Assembly: GCA_036499395.1 (NCBI GenBank)
Contig: DASYDW010000046.1
Span: 1 to 36,345 of the forward strand
Source of the DNA: Pirellulales bacterium
Lineage (GTDB): Bacteria; Planctomycetota; Planctomycetia; Pirellulales; JACPPG01
Direction: 5' to 3'
Length of the DNA: 36,345 nucleotides
Part shown: positions 9,383 to 18,700 of the stretch, piece by piece
Position numbering within the stretch: position 1 is the first letter of the stretch
Layout of the letters: every line of letters starts with the position of its first letter
Program-made: the position numbers and the translations under genes
The notes under the pieces: model-generated
Told to the model about the DNA's origin: nothing
What the model saw: only the letters and a program-made list of their open reading frames with translations
Database searches by the model: none

Positions 9383-9507
9383 GGCCAGGGCCGTCTTCCT
9401 TCTTTAAATGTGCTGTCCTGCGGCTATTTGATGAGTGGCCGACGGCCTCAGCGGATAACACCGCTCGGTTGGCATTTTCCGTCGTCTAGGCCTTTCCGGC
9501 AAAATTC

Positions 9508-9536
9508 TTGCACTCTGTGCAACCCCAGCTTAGATT
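9508..9536 (+). promoter_or_regulatory. Candidate promoter with palindromic -35 region
   Basis: TTGCAC and TAGATT are separated by 17 bases, a weak sigma-70-like arrangement (3/6 and 4/6 matches). TTGCAC is also the left arm of a perfect palindrome TTGCAC-TCT-GTGCAA (9508-9522), which could be an operator. If used, the leader would be about 280 bases long. Confidence 0.28.
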
Positions 9537-9552
9537 AAAAGCCACGCGTTCG

Positions 9553-9574
9553 TTTTTGCTTGAACAAGCGAAAA
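9553..9574. repeat. Inverted repeat with AA loop
   Basis: The arms TTTTTGCTTG and CAAGCGAAAA pair over 10 positions, with one T-G wobble, around a two-base loop. The T-run precedes the stem and the A-run follows it on either strand, so this is not a standard intrinsic terminator. Its function is not known. Confidence 0.4.
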
Positions 9575-9826
9575 AGTCGCGTTGATCGGGACATTTTCGC
9601 CCACGGGGCCACGAGGCATGGCCGGGCGATGAGGGCAATTGCTCTCGAGAAGCAGGGGTTTCTAAAAGCGGGCCTGGCAAATGTCAGGCAACTGCCCGCC
9701 GGGCAGGGTCACGCTCACATCATTCGGTGGCGTTCGGGGATTCTTGCGCCAATCCGAAATGCGGAGCATGTTGAGGTTCACTCCGGGCGTCCGGAACGCA
9801 ACAAGGAAACAGAGACGGGCCGTTTC

Positions 9827-12800
9827 ATGAAGACTACATTGTTCGCGCAGTGGCGCCGCGGCGGATCGAAGACCCGGCATACCCGTAAGACTTCGGTTCG
9901 CGGTCGAGACCTGCGCGTCGAGATGCTCGAAGGTCGCGCCCTGCTGACGGCCAGCGCCGTTTCGACCTACTCGCCGTATGACGTCAATCATGACGGCTAC
10001 CTGAACATGTCCGACCTGATCACGACGATCAGCTACTACAATTCCCACGGGCCAAGCGTTGCATCGACGCAAAGCTCATCGACCGGCAGCGGCAGTTCCT
10101 TGACGGCAACCCCGTCGGCACTCACCGCGCCCACCAGCACGGCCACGACGGATGTCGACGTCAACGGCGACGGTTATATCAACCTCAGCGACGTCATCAA
10201 AGAAATCAAGGCGTTCGACAACCTCGCGCCGTTGGCCGCCTACACGCTGGTGCCGACGAATGCCTCGGATCAGCCGTTGAGCGGGCCGCTGGTCGTGGGC
10301 CAGACGTTTTATCTCGACGTGATGGTGCAAGATTTGCGCACCGACTCGGGCGGTCAGCCGTTGTCGTACGACGGTGTCGCCGGCGGCGACGTCGACGTGG
10401 CGTACGTCCCCGATTCCACGAACCCGGGCGGAGTCGCGCCGGTCACGCCGCTGTCAATTAGCTGGAACACGGCGAACTATCCGAATCCGACCACCGCCAC
10501 GGCTCGTGCCGATGTCACCAGCACGGTTGGCGTGATGAAGAACATCAACGGCAGCGAAGCGAACAACGGTCCCAACTTCTCCTACATCCCGCTGGGCAGC
10601 GGGGTGCTCTTGTTGAATCGCATTCAGATGACTGCGACGGCCGCGGGCGTGGTGAATTTCAATTCCGAAATCCTGAATCCGCTGCTCGAGACGACCGTAC
10701 TTGCCTCGGGCACGGGCCTGCAGGACATCACCGACGCGCTGCAGTTGACCGCGAACCAGATCTCGCTCGGCTCAGCCTCGGTCACCGTCGTCAACGCTCC
10801 GCCGGTGCCGTCGAGCCTGTCGGGCCAGGTTTATGTCGACAACAACGGCGACAACACGTTCGACGCCGGCGATGTCGGGCTGCCGAATGTCGTCGTGGCC
10901 CTGCTCAATTCCAGCGGTGCGGCGACCGGTGCAACGCAGATCACGGATGCCAACGGCAACTACTCGTTCACGAACCTCAACCCCGGCACGTACGGCGTGG
11001 CCGAAGTGCAGCCTAGCGGCTTCTTCGAAACCGGCCTGAATGTCGGCACGGTCAATGGAACCGCCAGCGGCACGGCCAGCGGCGTCAACACGATCAGTTC
11101 GGTCGTCATCACGTCCGGCTCGGTCGGCGCAGGTTACAACTTTGCGGTCCAATCGCCGGCCGGCATTTCCGGCACGGCCTACGTAGATCAGAACGCCGAC
11201 GGCGTCTTTGACGCTGGTGATACCACGCTCGCAGGCGTCAGCGTTCAATTGTTCAATTCGAGCAATGTCGCCGTGGGTTCCGCCGTCGTGACCGGCGCCA
11301 ATGGCACTTACTCGTTCCCGGGTCAGCAACCAGGCACCTATACGATCAAAGAAACGCCCCCCTCGGGCGCCTTTGCCACGGCCGCCAATGTTGGCACGAT
11401 AAACGGCACATCGACTGGAACTGTCAACGACGCGGCGACGATTTCGGCGGTCACTGTCGGATCGGGCAGCGCGGCGATCGGTTACAACTTCGGGCTCGAG
11501 CAGTTCGCCACGATCTCGGGCACCGAGTACGTCGATAACGACGCCAACAACAGTTTCAATTCAGGCGACACAGGTCTCGGCGGCGTCACGATCCAACTGA
11601 TCAACGCCAGCAACCAGATCGTATCGACGACCACGGCCGCCAATGGCACGTTCAGCTTCACGGGAGTCGTGCCTGGCACGTATTCACTCGTCGAAGGCAC
11701 CCCCGGCAGTGGCCTGGTGCAAACCAGTTCGACCGTCGGCAGCGTCAGCGGTACTCAGGTGGGCGTCGATACAATCAGCACGATTGTGCTCGGTAACGGT
11801 GTCGCGGCAACCGGCTACAACTTCGGCACGCAGAGCAATGTTCCGCCGTTGGCCCAGGTTCGTCTGGCCACGACAGCGCTCGATGGCGGTGCCTTGCCAT
11901 CGGTGATCCCCGGCGGATCGAAGTTCTGGCTCTACGAGTATGTGACGGATCTCCGCCAGCCGACCAGCGATGCACTGGGCGTGGAAGAGGCATACACCAA
12001 CATCTCGTACGACACGTCGAAGTTTGCGGTCGTCAGTCCGTTAACCTTCGGATCGAATTACCAGTTCAGTGAATCGCCGTCGAACGGCCAGATCCCGTCG
12101 AGCCTGATCAACGTCGGCGCGTTAGCTGGGACGTCGAACTTCCCGTCCTTGGGCTTCGGCGCTCAGGGAAATCAGGAAATGTTGGTCTTCAAGGTCGAGA
12201 TGCAAGCCATCGGCGGCGGCTCCTCGGATATCACCGTCGGTCAGCCCACCAGCTCCGACGTGAATCCGGTAGGCATTGCCGTGTTCGCCGATCCGCCGGC
12301 CTTCGATTCGCCGCTGTTGACGTCATCGCAGGTCCACTTCGTCGGCCTGGGCAGCGTGCAGACCACGCAGCCGACGTTCGTGTCGATTGATACGCCCGTT
12401 GCCGTGACCAACGGTACGACGAGTGGGGCCACGACGCCGCTGAACTTCACGATTCATCTCAGCCAGGCCTCGAGCGTGCCTATCACCGTTACCTACACGA
12501 CCGAGGACATCGGCAGCGACAACGCAGTCGGGGGCGCCACGGCTTCCACGCCAGGCGCCGACTATGTGCTGCCTGACTTCGACGGCACGCCTGCAAATGA
12601 GAATGTCGGCCAGTTCACGATTCCGGCCAATACGACCGACCTGACCGTGCCGCTGGTGCAGGCGATTGGCAACTCGCTCAATCAGGCCGACAAGAGCTTC
12701 CACATTGTGCTCACCAGCGGCGACAACAACATCGTTGTGTCGCAAGCGGCCGGCTCGTCGCAAGCCATCATTCACTCGGCCGTGGCCCAGCCGACGCTTA

Positions 12801-13510
12801 CGGTCCTGCCCGTCTCAGGCAATGAAGGGGACGTGGCTACGTTCAATGTGAGCCTGTCCGCCGGTAGCGGGCAGACGATCACGGTCCACTACCAGACGCA
12901 GGCCACGAGTCCGCAGAGCGCCATCCCGGGTACCGACTTCCAAGTCGTCACCGGTGACTTGACGTTCCTGCCCAGTAGCACGGGCTCGACGCAGCAGGTG
13001 CAAATCGCCTTGCCGTTCGATGCCAGCGAGGTACCGCCCACGACGTTCCAGTTCGTGCTGTCAAGCGCCACGAACGCGGCGCTCTCGGGTGGCAGCAGTC
13101 AGCTTGCTGTGCTCGGCACGATTCTGCCGCCGGCCACAGGCAGCTTGTCAGGCTACGTCTATCACGACATCAACAGCGATGGCCTTCGCGAGGGGGGAGA
13201 GACCGGCTACGCGGGCGTTGCGATCACGCTGACCGGCACCACGATCTACGGCCAGCAAGTGACTAAAACTGCGACGACCGCGGCCGACGGGTCGTACAGC
13301 TTCGTCAGCCTGGTCGCGGGCCGATACACCATCGCCGAGACGCAGCCGCTGTTGTACTTGCAGGGCAAGGACCACATCGGCACGCAAGGAGGCAGCTCCG
13401 CGGCGCAGGATCAATTCTTCATTGATCTCGACGCAGGCGTGGCAGGCACTGAGAACGACTTCGGCGAGGGTGACCTCAATCCGAACATGTTCTGGTGGCC
13501 AAACTTCTAA
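9827..13510 (+). CDS. LEPR-XLL surface protein with dockerin, cohesin-like, SdrD-B and Calx-beta modules
   Basis: This 1227-aa modular protein is very probably exported. A basic N-terminus leads to the LEPR-XLL-type motif LEGRALLTA (residues 34-42). Two dockerin-type calcium loops follow (DVNHDGYLNMSD at 52 and DVNGDGYINLSD at about 111). A cohesin-like domain spans about 137-320 (GQTFYLDVMVQDLR). Three tandem SdrD-B-like domains cover about 329-671, each with a DxNxDxxFDxGD-type calcium loop and ending in GYNF. A second cohesin-like domain covers about 675-842, two Calx-beta-type domains about 845-1101, and a fourth SdrD-B-like domain about 1104-1208. The tail contains NDFGEGDLNP. The ATG at 9827 was chosen because the motif then lies about 34 residues in, as in the gene at 29604. 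Many Asp-rich loops suggest calcium-stabilised folding. The likely role is adhesion or surface scaffolding; no enzyme domain is visible. The stop lies 25 bases from the stop of the convergent barrel gene. Confidence 0.85.
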   Translation: MKTTLFAQWRRGGSKTRHTRKTSVRGRDLRVEMLEGRALLTASAVSTYSPYDVNHDGYLNMSDLITTISYYNSHGPSVASTQSSSTGSGSSLTATPSALTAPTSTATTDVDVNGDGYINLSDVIKEIKAFDNLAPLAAYTLVPTNASDQPLSGPLVVGQTFYLDVMVQDLRTDSGGQPLSYDGVAGGDVDVAYVPDSTNPGGVAPVTPLSISWNTANYPNPTTATARADVTSTVGVMKNINGSEANNGPNFSYIPLGSGVLLLNRIQMTATAAGVVNFNSEILNPLLETTVLASGTGLQDITDALQLTANQISLGSASVTVVNAPPVPSSLSGQVYVDNNGDNTFDAGDVGLPNVVVALLNSSGAATGATQITDANGNYSFTNLNPGTYGVAEVQPSGFFETGLNVGTVNGTASGTASGVNTISSVVITSGSVGAGYNFAVQSPAGISGTAYVDQNADGVFDAGDTTLAGVSVQLFNSSNVAVGSAVVTGANGTYSFPGQQPGTYTIKETPPSGAFATAANVGTINGTSTGTVNDAATISAVTVGSGSAAIGYNFGLEQFATISGTEYVDNDANNSFNSGDTGLGGVTIQLINASNQIVSTTTAANGTFSFTGVVPGTYSLVEGTPGSGLVQTSSTVGSVSGTQVGVDTISTIVLGNGVAATGYNFGTQSNVPPLAQVRLATTALDGGALPSVIPGGSKFWLYEYVTDLRQPTSDALGVEEAYTNISYDTSKFAVVSPLTFGSNYQFSESPSNGQIPSSLINVGALAGTSNFPSLGFGAQGNQEMLVFKVEMQAIGGGSSDITVGQPTSSDVNPVGIAVFADPPAFDSPLLTSSQVHFVGLGSVQTTQPTFVSIDTPVAVTNGTTSGATTPLNFTIHLSQASSVPITVTYTTEDIGSDNAVGGATASTPGADYVLPDFDGTPANENVGQFTIPANTTDLTVPLVQAIGNSLNQADKSFHIVLTSGDNNIVVSQAAGSSQAIIHSAVAQPTLTVLPVSGNEGDVATFNVSLSAGSGQTITVHYQTQATSPQSAIPGTDFQVVTGDLTFLPSSTGSTQQVQIALPFDASEVPPTTFQFVLSSATNAALSGGSSQLAVLGTILPPATGSLSGYVYHDINSDGLREGGETGYAGVAITLTGTTIYGQQVTKTATTAADGSYSFVSLVAGRYTIAETQPLLYLQGKDHIGTQGGSSAAQDQFFIDLDAGVAGTENDFGEGDLNPNMFWWPNF
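9980..10220 (+). other. Paired dockerin-type repeats near the N-terminus
   Basis: Two EF-hand-like loops are encoded (DVNHDGYLNMSDLITTISYY and DVNGDGYINLSDVIKEIKAF), each with Asp/Asn at calcium-binding positions followed by a helix. They lie directly after the LEPR-XLL motif, whereas dockerins usually sit at the C-terminus. The GPS that follows the first repeat also follows the second dockerin repeat of the giant protein. Confidence 0.75.
10810..11840 (+). repeat. Three tandem SdrD-B-like repeats
   Basis: Units of about 330-350 bases encode homologous beta-sandwich domains. Each starts with a G-x-x-Y-V-D calcium loop, contains a GxYxFxxxxPGTY motif, and ends with GYNF (codons near 11132, 11480 and 11812). 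A fourth, more diverged copy lies at about 13138-13450. Confidence 0.75.
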
Positions 13511-13535
13511 GACGACCGAAGCGTGATTGACGTTA

Positions 13536-15218
13536 CTACCAGCGGTATTCCGCGCCAACGGTAAAGCCCTGCAGCCACATGTCCGTCGGATTGTTCAGGT
13601 ATGTCGGACGGGCGATCGTCTGCGGAGCACCAGGCGTCGGCGGCGGGCTGACGACCGTGTCGATTTCGTTGCCCGGCCGTGCCAGCCGCGTGATGTAGGT
13701 GAAGTTGTAACCGGCCGTGGCGCGCCAACCCTGCGTGATCTGATAGCCAAGCTTCAGATTCAATTCGGGGATCATCGAGAACTGGTCTTTGCGATAGAGC
13801 CCCATGTTGCTCGGCTGCGTCAGCACACCACCGGCATAGTCAGTCGACGTGGTGCCGGTTCGTACGCGAGTGAAGCCGTCGATATTCACGGTTTCGTGCA
13901 TGTCGCCGAAGGCGATCTTTCCGGTCGTTTCGAGCACCCAGCGGCCGCGACGCATGTCCTTGAACAATCCCACGTCCAGGCCGTTGAAGTTGTTCTTCAC
14001 GCCGAAGCTATCCAGATGCTGGAAGCCTGCTCCCACCGGCACTCCGGTGCCCACGATGTCGGTGTTGTCTTGAATCTGGATTCCTTCCTCGGTCCGGAAC
14101 CAGCGATAACCGACCAGCATGAACATGCGATGATCTCGCAGCAGGTCGACCCCGATGAGCCGCTTCAACATCACGCCCGCCGATTGGATCGAGCTGGACG
14201 AGGTGATGTGAATGTTGCCGTCGAGGTTCACCGTGCCACCCCCAGGCCCGGCGGCATTAGGGAAAGCAATCAGGTCTCGCGATTGGCCCGGAATGTTCGG
14301 ATTGTAAAAAGGGCGGGCCAGAATCTCCGCCGTCGTCGAGCCGTTGCTGAACACCGAGGCGGCATCGAAGTTGGTCGTCTCGGTCCCCAGGGCCCAATAG
14401 TTGCCTTCCACGGCCAGCACGTCGCCGACCAGCCATGCGCCGAAGGTGATGCGGCCGCCGCTCCGCATATCGGTGTTCAAGGCTTGATTGCCGAACAGGA
14501 TGCTTGTGCCCGGCTGCCCCAGTACACCTGCTTGAGCCTGCGGCGTGCCGATCGGACTGGTCGTGACTAGCGCCGGAACACGATTTCCTTTGACCCAAAA
14601 GCCGAGGTAGTCGACGTCCGCCCACATCGAGCGGCACGAGTAAAGTTCGTTCCACAGCACGTTCGTGGTGGGCACCGAGCGCACGGCATCCATGAAGCAG
14701 CTCGATTGCGGCGCACAGTAGCCATCCTCGCAGTCGCCGTCGCCCTCGCCCTCGCCCTCGCAGTATTCGCCATCTCCACCGCCAGTCGGTTGCGGTGACT
14801 GGACTTCTTCTCCGCCGGTAACGTATTGCTCGGGCGTGTTGGCGTAATTCATCAGGCGTGGAATCGCGGCCGTGCCGGATTGCCCCTGGCCGTCGTCCTC
14901 GGCGTTGTCGTCCCCGCGTGGCGACATATAGGCCGACTGCGGGTCGATTACACCTGGCGTACCACTGTCGCCTGGGGTCATGCCTTGCGACACGACTGGC
15001 GTCGCCACCAGGCCGAACGTCGGGTTAGCGGTACCAGCTGCAGGGCCACCATAGCCGGCTGCCGATTGCTTCTCGGCAACGTCCGTCTTGGCCTGCTGCC
15101 GTTTAGCGTAATACGAATCCATTACCTGCTTCGACGGCTTCGAAGCTTGCGGCGCTTCGGCCCGAGCTATTAACGCCATCTGGGCGATGGCCGTCAGGAA
15201 TAGAGCAACGCGGATCAT
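13536..15218 (-). CDS. BBP7-family outer-membrane beta-barrel protein
   Basis: This 560-aa protein matches the planctomycete BBP7 family of predicted outer-membrane barrels. I chose the start at 15218 because it gives a clean signal peptide (MIRVALFLTAIAQMALIARA, cleavage near residue 20-22) and has a G-rich ribosome binding site (GGGGGG) about nine bases upstream. Residues about 22-190 are low-complexity and include an acidic Cys-containing stretch (EGEGEGDGDCEDGYC). The family core begins around WADVDYLGFWVKGNRVPAL and is followed by alternating beta-strand patterns (VEGNYWALGTET, FMLVGYRWFRTEEG, LGYQITQGWRATAGYNFTY). The C-terminus ends in FTVGAEYRW, an aromatic final residue typical of barrels recognised by the Bam machinery. 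It is convergent with the LEPR-XLL gene at 9827 and divergent from the giant gene. The function is unknown; it may be a structural porin-like protein. Confidence 0.88.
   Translation of the reverse strand: MIRVALFLTAIAQMALIARAEAPQASKPSKQVMDSYYAKRQQAKTDVAEKQSAAGYGGPAAGTANPTFGLVATPVVSQGMTPGDSGTPGVIDPQSAYMSPRGDDNAEDDGQGQSGTAAIPRLMNYANTPEQYVTGGEEVQSPQPTGGGDGEYCEGEGEGDGDCEDGYCAPQSSCFMDAVRSVPTTNVLWNELYSCRSMWADVDYLGFWVKGNRVPALVTTSPIGTPQAQAGVLGQPGTSILFGNQALNTDMRSGGRITFGAWLVGDVLAVEGNYWALGTETTNFDAASVFSNGSTTAEILARPFYNPNIPGQSRDLIAFPNAAGPGGGTVNLDGNIHITSSSSIQSAGVMLKRLIGVDLLRDHRMFMLVGYRWFRTEEGIQIQDNTDIVGTGVPVGAGFQHLDSFGVKNNFNGLDVGLFKDMRRGRWVLETTGKIAFGDMHETVNIDGFTRVRTGTTSTDYAGGVLTQPSNMGLYRKDQFSMIPELNLKLGYQITQGWRATAGYNFTYITRLARPGNEIDTVVSPPPTPGAPQTIARPTYLNNPTDMWLQGFTVGAEYRW
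14734..14760. repeat. Hexanucleotide tandem repeat in the barrel gene
   Basis: About 4.5 copies of a 6-bp unit (TCGCCS on the plus strand) encode the alternating Glu/Asp-Gly stretch on the minus strand. Because the unit is six bases, copy-number change would lengthen or shorten the acidic stretch without changing frame. Confidence 0.7.
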
Positions 15219-15585
15219 GCCTATAGACCCCCCGATGAAAATCCAAACCGTCGGCCGGCCGTGCCAGTTCTGACGGTTCTGCGGTATATGAGGATTCGAC
15301 CGAATGATCGGATTGTTCCAAAGAATCAGGGTCGACCGGCATACTCGCTCTCTCTTTCCGTGGCGATGCGGAGAGCGCAGTTTGTCCCACTTCCGCAACC
15401 TTGGGCAGCAAGTGCCGTCGCGCTTTACCAAGCCTGCCGGGATCGCGATTGCGACGCTTGCTCTGCCACTGGATTTGGCGAATTCAGGATGATGAATCGC
15501 AGGAGTTTGAGCGCGCAGCGATCAACCAAAACCATCGCGTCCCCCCCCGAATAAGAGCACGAAAGCGCACTCCGAACCGCATCTG

Positions 15586-15658
15586 GGGGTGGCACTTAGA
15601 ATTACATTTATGCCCAAGTGGCAAACTTTGACTTTTTTATTGACTATTCTGCCACCCC
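15586..15658. promoter_or_regulatory. Inverted repeat flanking the giant gene's promoter
   Basis: GGGGTGGCA at 15586-15594 is perfectly complementary to TGCCACCCC at 15650-15658, 55 bases apart; the match extends further (CTGG/CCAG) if one extra G on the left is bulged. The right arm lies in the spacer of the candidate promoter, so a protein bound to both arms could block or loop the promoter. Confidence 0.4.
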
Positions 15659-15668
15659 AGCGGATATT
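15640..15668 (+). promoter_or_regulatory. Candidate sigma-70-type promoter of the giant gene
   Basis: TTGACT (5/6 match to the -35 consensus) is followed after 17 bases by GATATT (4/6 match to -10). A second TTGACT lies 12 bases upstream at 15628. Transcription would start near 15675, giving a leader of about 85 bases. Confidence 0.4.
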
Positions 15669-15760
15669 CGGAAGAACTTCCATTTTACGCCCCCGACAAG
15701 GAACAGAGCCTCACAGGCCCTGCGGTGGGCGATTGCGGGTCAACAGGGGAGGGCCTCTCC

Positions 15761-18700
15761 GTGGGTGTTTGGCATTTTGGTCGCGCGCGCCGTGCGCAAG
15801 GTTTCAAGAAAAAAGAACCGCTTGGCGGTGCGATAGCACGTCGTACTTGCGGCCTGCTCGTTGAGCCGCTTGAAGAGCGAATACTGTTTTCGATCGCACC
15901 GACGCTGGTGTCGATCATCAGCAATATTCCCAACGACGGCGCCACGCTCAGCACGGATGCAACGCATCCTACGGCGTTCACGCAAGCGCCGCAGCAGCTG
16001 ATCCTCAACTTCGACGATGGTCAAACCATTGACCCGACGACGTTGTTGACCGGCATCCACATCGTGCGCGCCGGTGGTGACGGCACGATCGGCAACTCGA
16101 ACGACATCTCGCTGACGCCGCAGCCGGCCAATCCCGTCGCCAGCCAGACCTACGATTATTACGAAAGCATTTCGGAGCAGACCAATCAGGTCGTCATCCG
16201 CTTCCTGAATACGCTGCCTGACGATACCTATCAGATCTCGGCCACAAGTGCCCTGAAGAACACCTCGGGCCAGGCGATCACGAATCCCGAGTCGATCAAG
16301 TTCTCGCTGAACTATGGTGCGCAGGTTTCGGCCGTCGTGCCGCAGCCCGTCACGCGCAATGCGAGCGGCGTGCTGCAACAGGCCACGAATCAGATCCAGG
16401 TCTATTTCTCGAACGACGTGCTGCAGACGTTGCCCAATAGCAACAATCTGGATCCGACCCTCTTCCAATTGATTTTCACCGGCGCCAACGGCGGCACCGC
16501 CAGCACGGCCGACGACGTGACGTACAACCCGACCTCGGTCGTGTACAACGCCACTCAAAACATGGCGACGCTGACGTTCGCCAAGAGCCTAGACCAGTTA
16601 GGCAGCGGCACCGGAACCTATCGTCTGCGCATCGGCGACGATGCGACAAACGGCGGCACGTCGACGATCAATCTGACCGGCGCGAACCAGCCCGGTTCGA
16701 TGTTCTCGAACGCCTTCTCCGTCGGCCAGCTCGACGCCACGAACACGCTTTCTTCGCAGAGCACGCTGATCACCGGCGGTCTGATCCAAGCGCCCGGTTC
16801 GAGTTCGACGAACAACGCCGCTTATCCGTTGATCTACCCGGGCGGGCCCACGGACCCTGGCCAGCGTAACCTGCCGACGCCTGATCCGGCGGACATCGGG
16901 CTTACGGGCCAGATCCCCACCGTCGATTCGGTCGACAATCTGAATCACTTCTACGGCACGGCCAGCGCCGGGCAGGCCACGTTCGGCGCCGACTCGACGG
17001 CCGGCATTAGCACGATCTATTACAACTTCCGCAGCATTTACGGCACCGATCCGCTAGGCAATCCGCTGATCAATCAGATCACCGCTCAGCAAATGCAGGA
17101 CGTGCGCGACATCTTCACGCTGTGGGGACATTACCTGGGCGTGCAATTTGTCGAGACCTCGTCACAGGGGCTCACGATTGCCACCGGCGATACGCGCGCT
17201 GTCGCCTCGTACATTCCCGTGACCAGTCTCAATGGCATCGAAGGCCTGAGCAGCGTCATGAACACCGACGGCTCCACCTCGACGATTCCCGTGGCCATCG
17301 TCAGCAATTTGACGGACTGGGGTGCGAGCGAATACGGCGGAGCCTATTTTCAACAGGCCATGCAACAGGTCGGTCACTATCTGGGCTTGAACCAGTCCGG
17401 TGACCTGCCCGGCCTGCAAGTCATGGGAAGCACCGGCGCCGCAACGGACTCAAGCGGCAACCCGATCACGAACGCGCCCGAGCCAGTGCTGCCCGGCAGC
17501 TTCGACATTCTCGACGGACAATTCCTGTACCGGCCCGAGAGCAAAGACATCAACGTCTACAGCTTCTCGCTGGAACACTCCGGCACGTTTTCGGCCGAGA
17601 CGATTGCGCAGCGCGCACCGGTGAACAGCCTGCTGAACACTGTGCTAACCCTCTACGATAGCTCGGGCAATATCGTCGCCCGCAATGACGACTATTTCGG
17701 CTCGGACTCGTTCATTAATCTTTCGTTGCAGTCTGGCCAGTATTACATCGTCGTCACCAGCACGGGCAATACGAATTTCAACCCCAACGTTGCGGATAGC
17801 GGCGGTGGCGGCACCACGCAGGGCGGCTACGACCTGCGTTTGAGCTTCAGCCCCATCCCGCCGGATAAGCAACTTACGGACCTCGGAGGTCAGGCGCTCG
17901 ATGGCGACTTGAACGGCATCGCCGGCGGCGACTTCAATTTCTGGTTCCAGGTCGGCAACGCGTCGAGCACCATCTTCGTCGACAAAACCGCGGCCGCTGG
18001 CGGCACCGGTTCGATCACGGCGCCTTACAACAATATCGCCACGGCACTTTCGGTCGCCGCTTCGGGCGAGATCGTGCGCATCGTCGGGAACGGCGGGACC
18101 GACGGCGTCGTCTCGACGCTCGGTGACGACCAGGCCTACGAGATCGGGCGCGATTCACTCGGTAATCCCTTGTCCGACGGCACGACCTTCAACGTGCCCA
18201 AGGGCGTCACCGTGATGATCGACGCCGGGGCCGTTATCAAATTGCGCGGCGCCAACATCAACGCCGGTTCCATTACGCAAGGGTCCGACCTCAGCGGTGG
18301 CGCGATTCAGGTTCTGGGTACACCACAACAGAGCGTGTACTTGACCTCGGACAATAACGAGGCCATCGGGGTCGACACGAATCCGCTGAAGACCACTCCC
18401 GCGCCGGGCGATTGGGGCGGGTTGGTCTTCCAAAACGACTCGGACTTCGAGCAGAACGGCGTGTTCCTGAATTACGTCGCCAACGCCAATATTTCCTACG
18501 GTGGCGGCGCCGTAAATGTCGTCGGGCAGCAGCAAGTCTACGACCCGATCGACATGGTCACGTCGCGGCCGACCATCCTCAACAACAATATTCACGACAA
18601 CGCGGACGCCGCGATCAGCGCTGACCCCGACAGCTTCCAATTCAACCTGATCGAAGGGAACAGTGCCGCTACGGGCTTGTACATCGCCGATTACAGCCGT

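Larger units (their letters stand above)
9383..9826. other. Intergenic region and probable long leader of the LEPR-XLL gene
   Basis: No separate gene is supported. The frame of the downstream gene stays open back to a TTG at 9560, but the added residues resemble nothing, and the start at 9827 matches the spacing in the sister proteins. The region holds weak hairpins after malQ (GGCC-GAC-GGCC at 9438-9448 and AGCGG/CCGCT at 9450-9465), a palindrome overlapping a possible promoter at 9508-9536, and a stem-loop at 9553-9574. Confidence 0.5.
15219..15760. other. Divergent promoter region between barrel and giant genes
   Basis: This 542-base region separates two divergent genes and holds no supported gene. 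Notable elements are a run of eight C at 15541-15548, an AT-rich block at about 15595-15650, a candidate promoter at 15640-15668, an inverted repeat with arms at 15586-15594 and 15650-15658, and a strong ribosome binding site for the giant gene just before 15761. Confidence 0.6.

Noticed and set aside
9560..9826. N-terminal extension of the first LEPR-XLL protein from TTG 9560
   Set aside because: The extra 89 residues resemble nothing, and the LEPR-XLL motif would lie far from the N-terminus, unlike the sister proteins.
15219..15431. N-terminal extension of the barrel protein
   Set aside because: The start at 15218 gives a clean signal peptide and has a G-rich ribosome binding site; the extension is Arg-rich and featureless.
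15588..15606. Possible sigma-54 promoter (TGGCAC followed by TTACA)
   Set aside because: The spacing is one base too long and the -12 element lacks the required GC.
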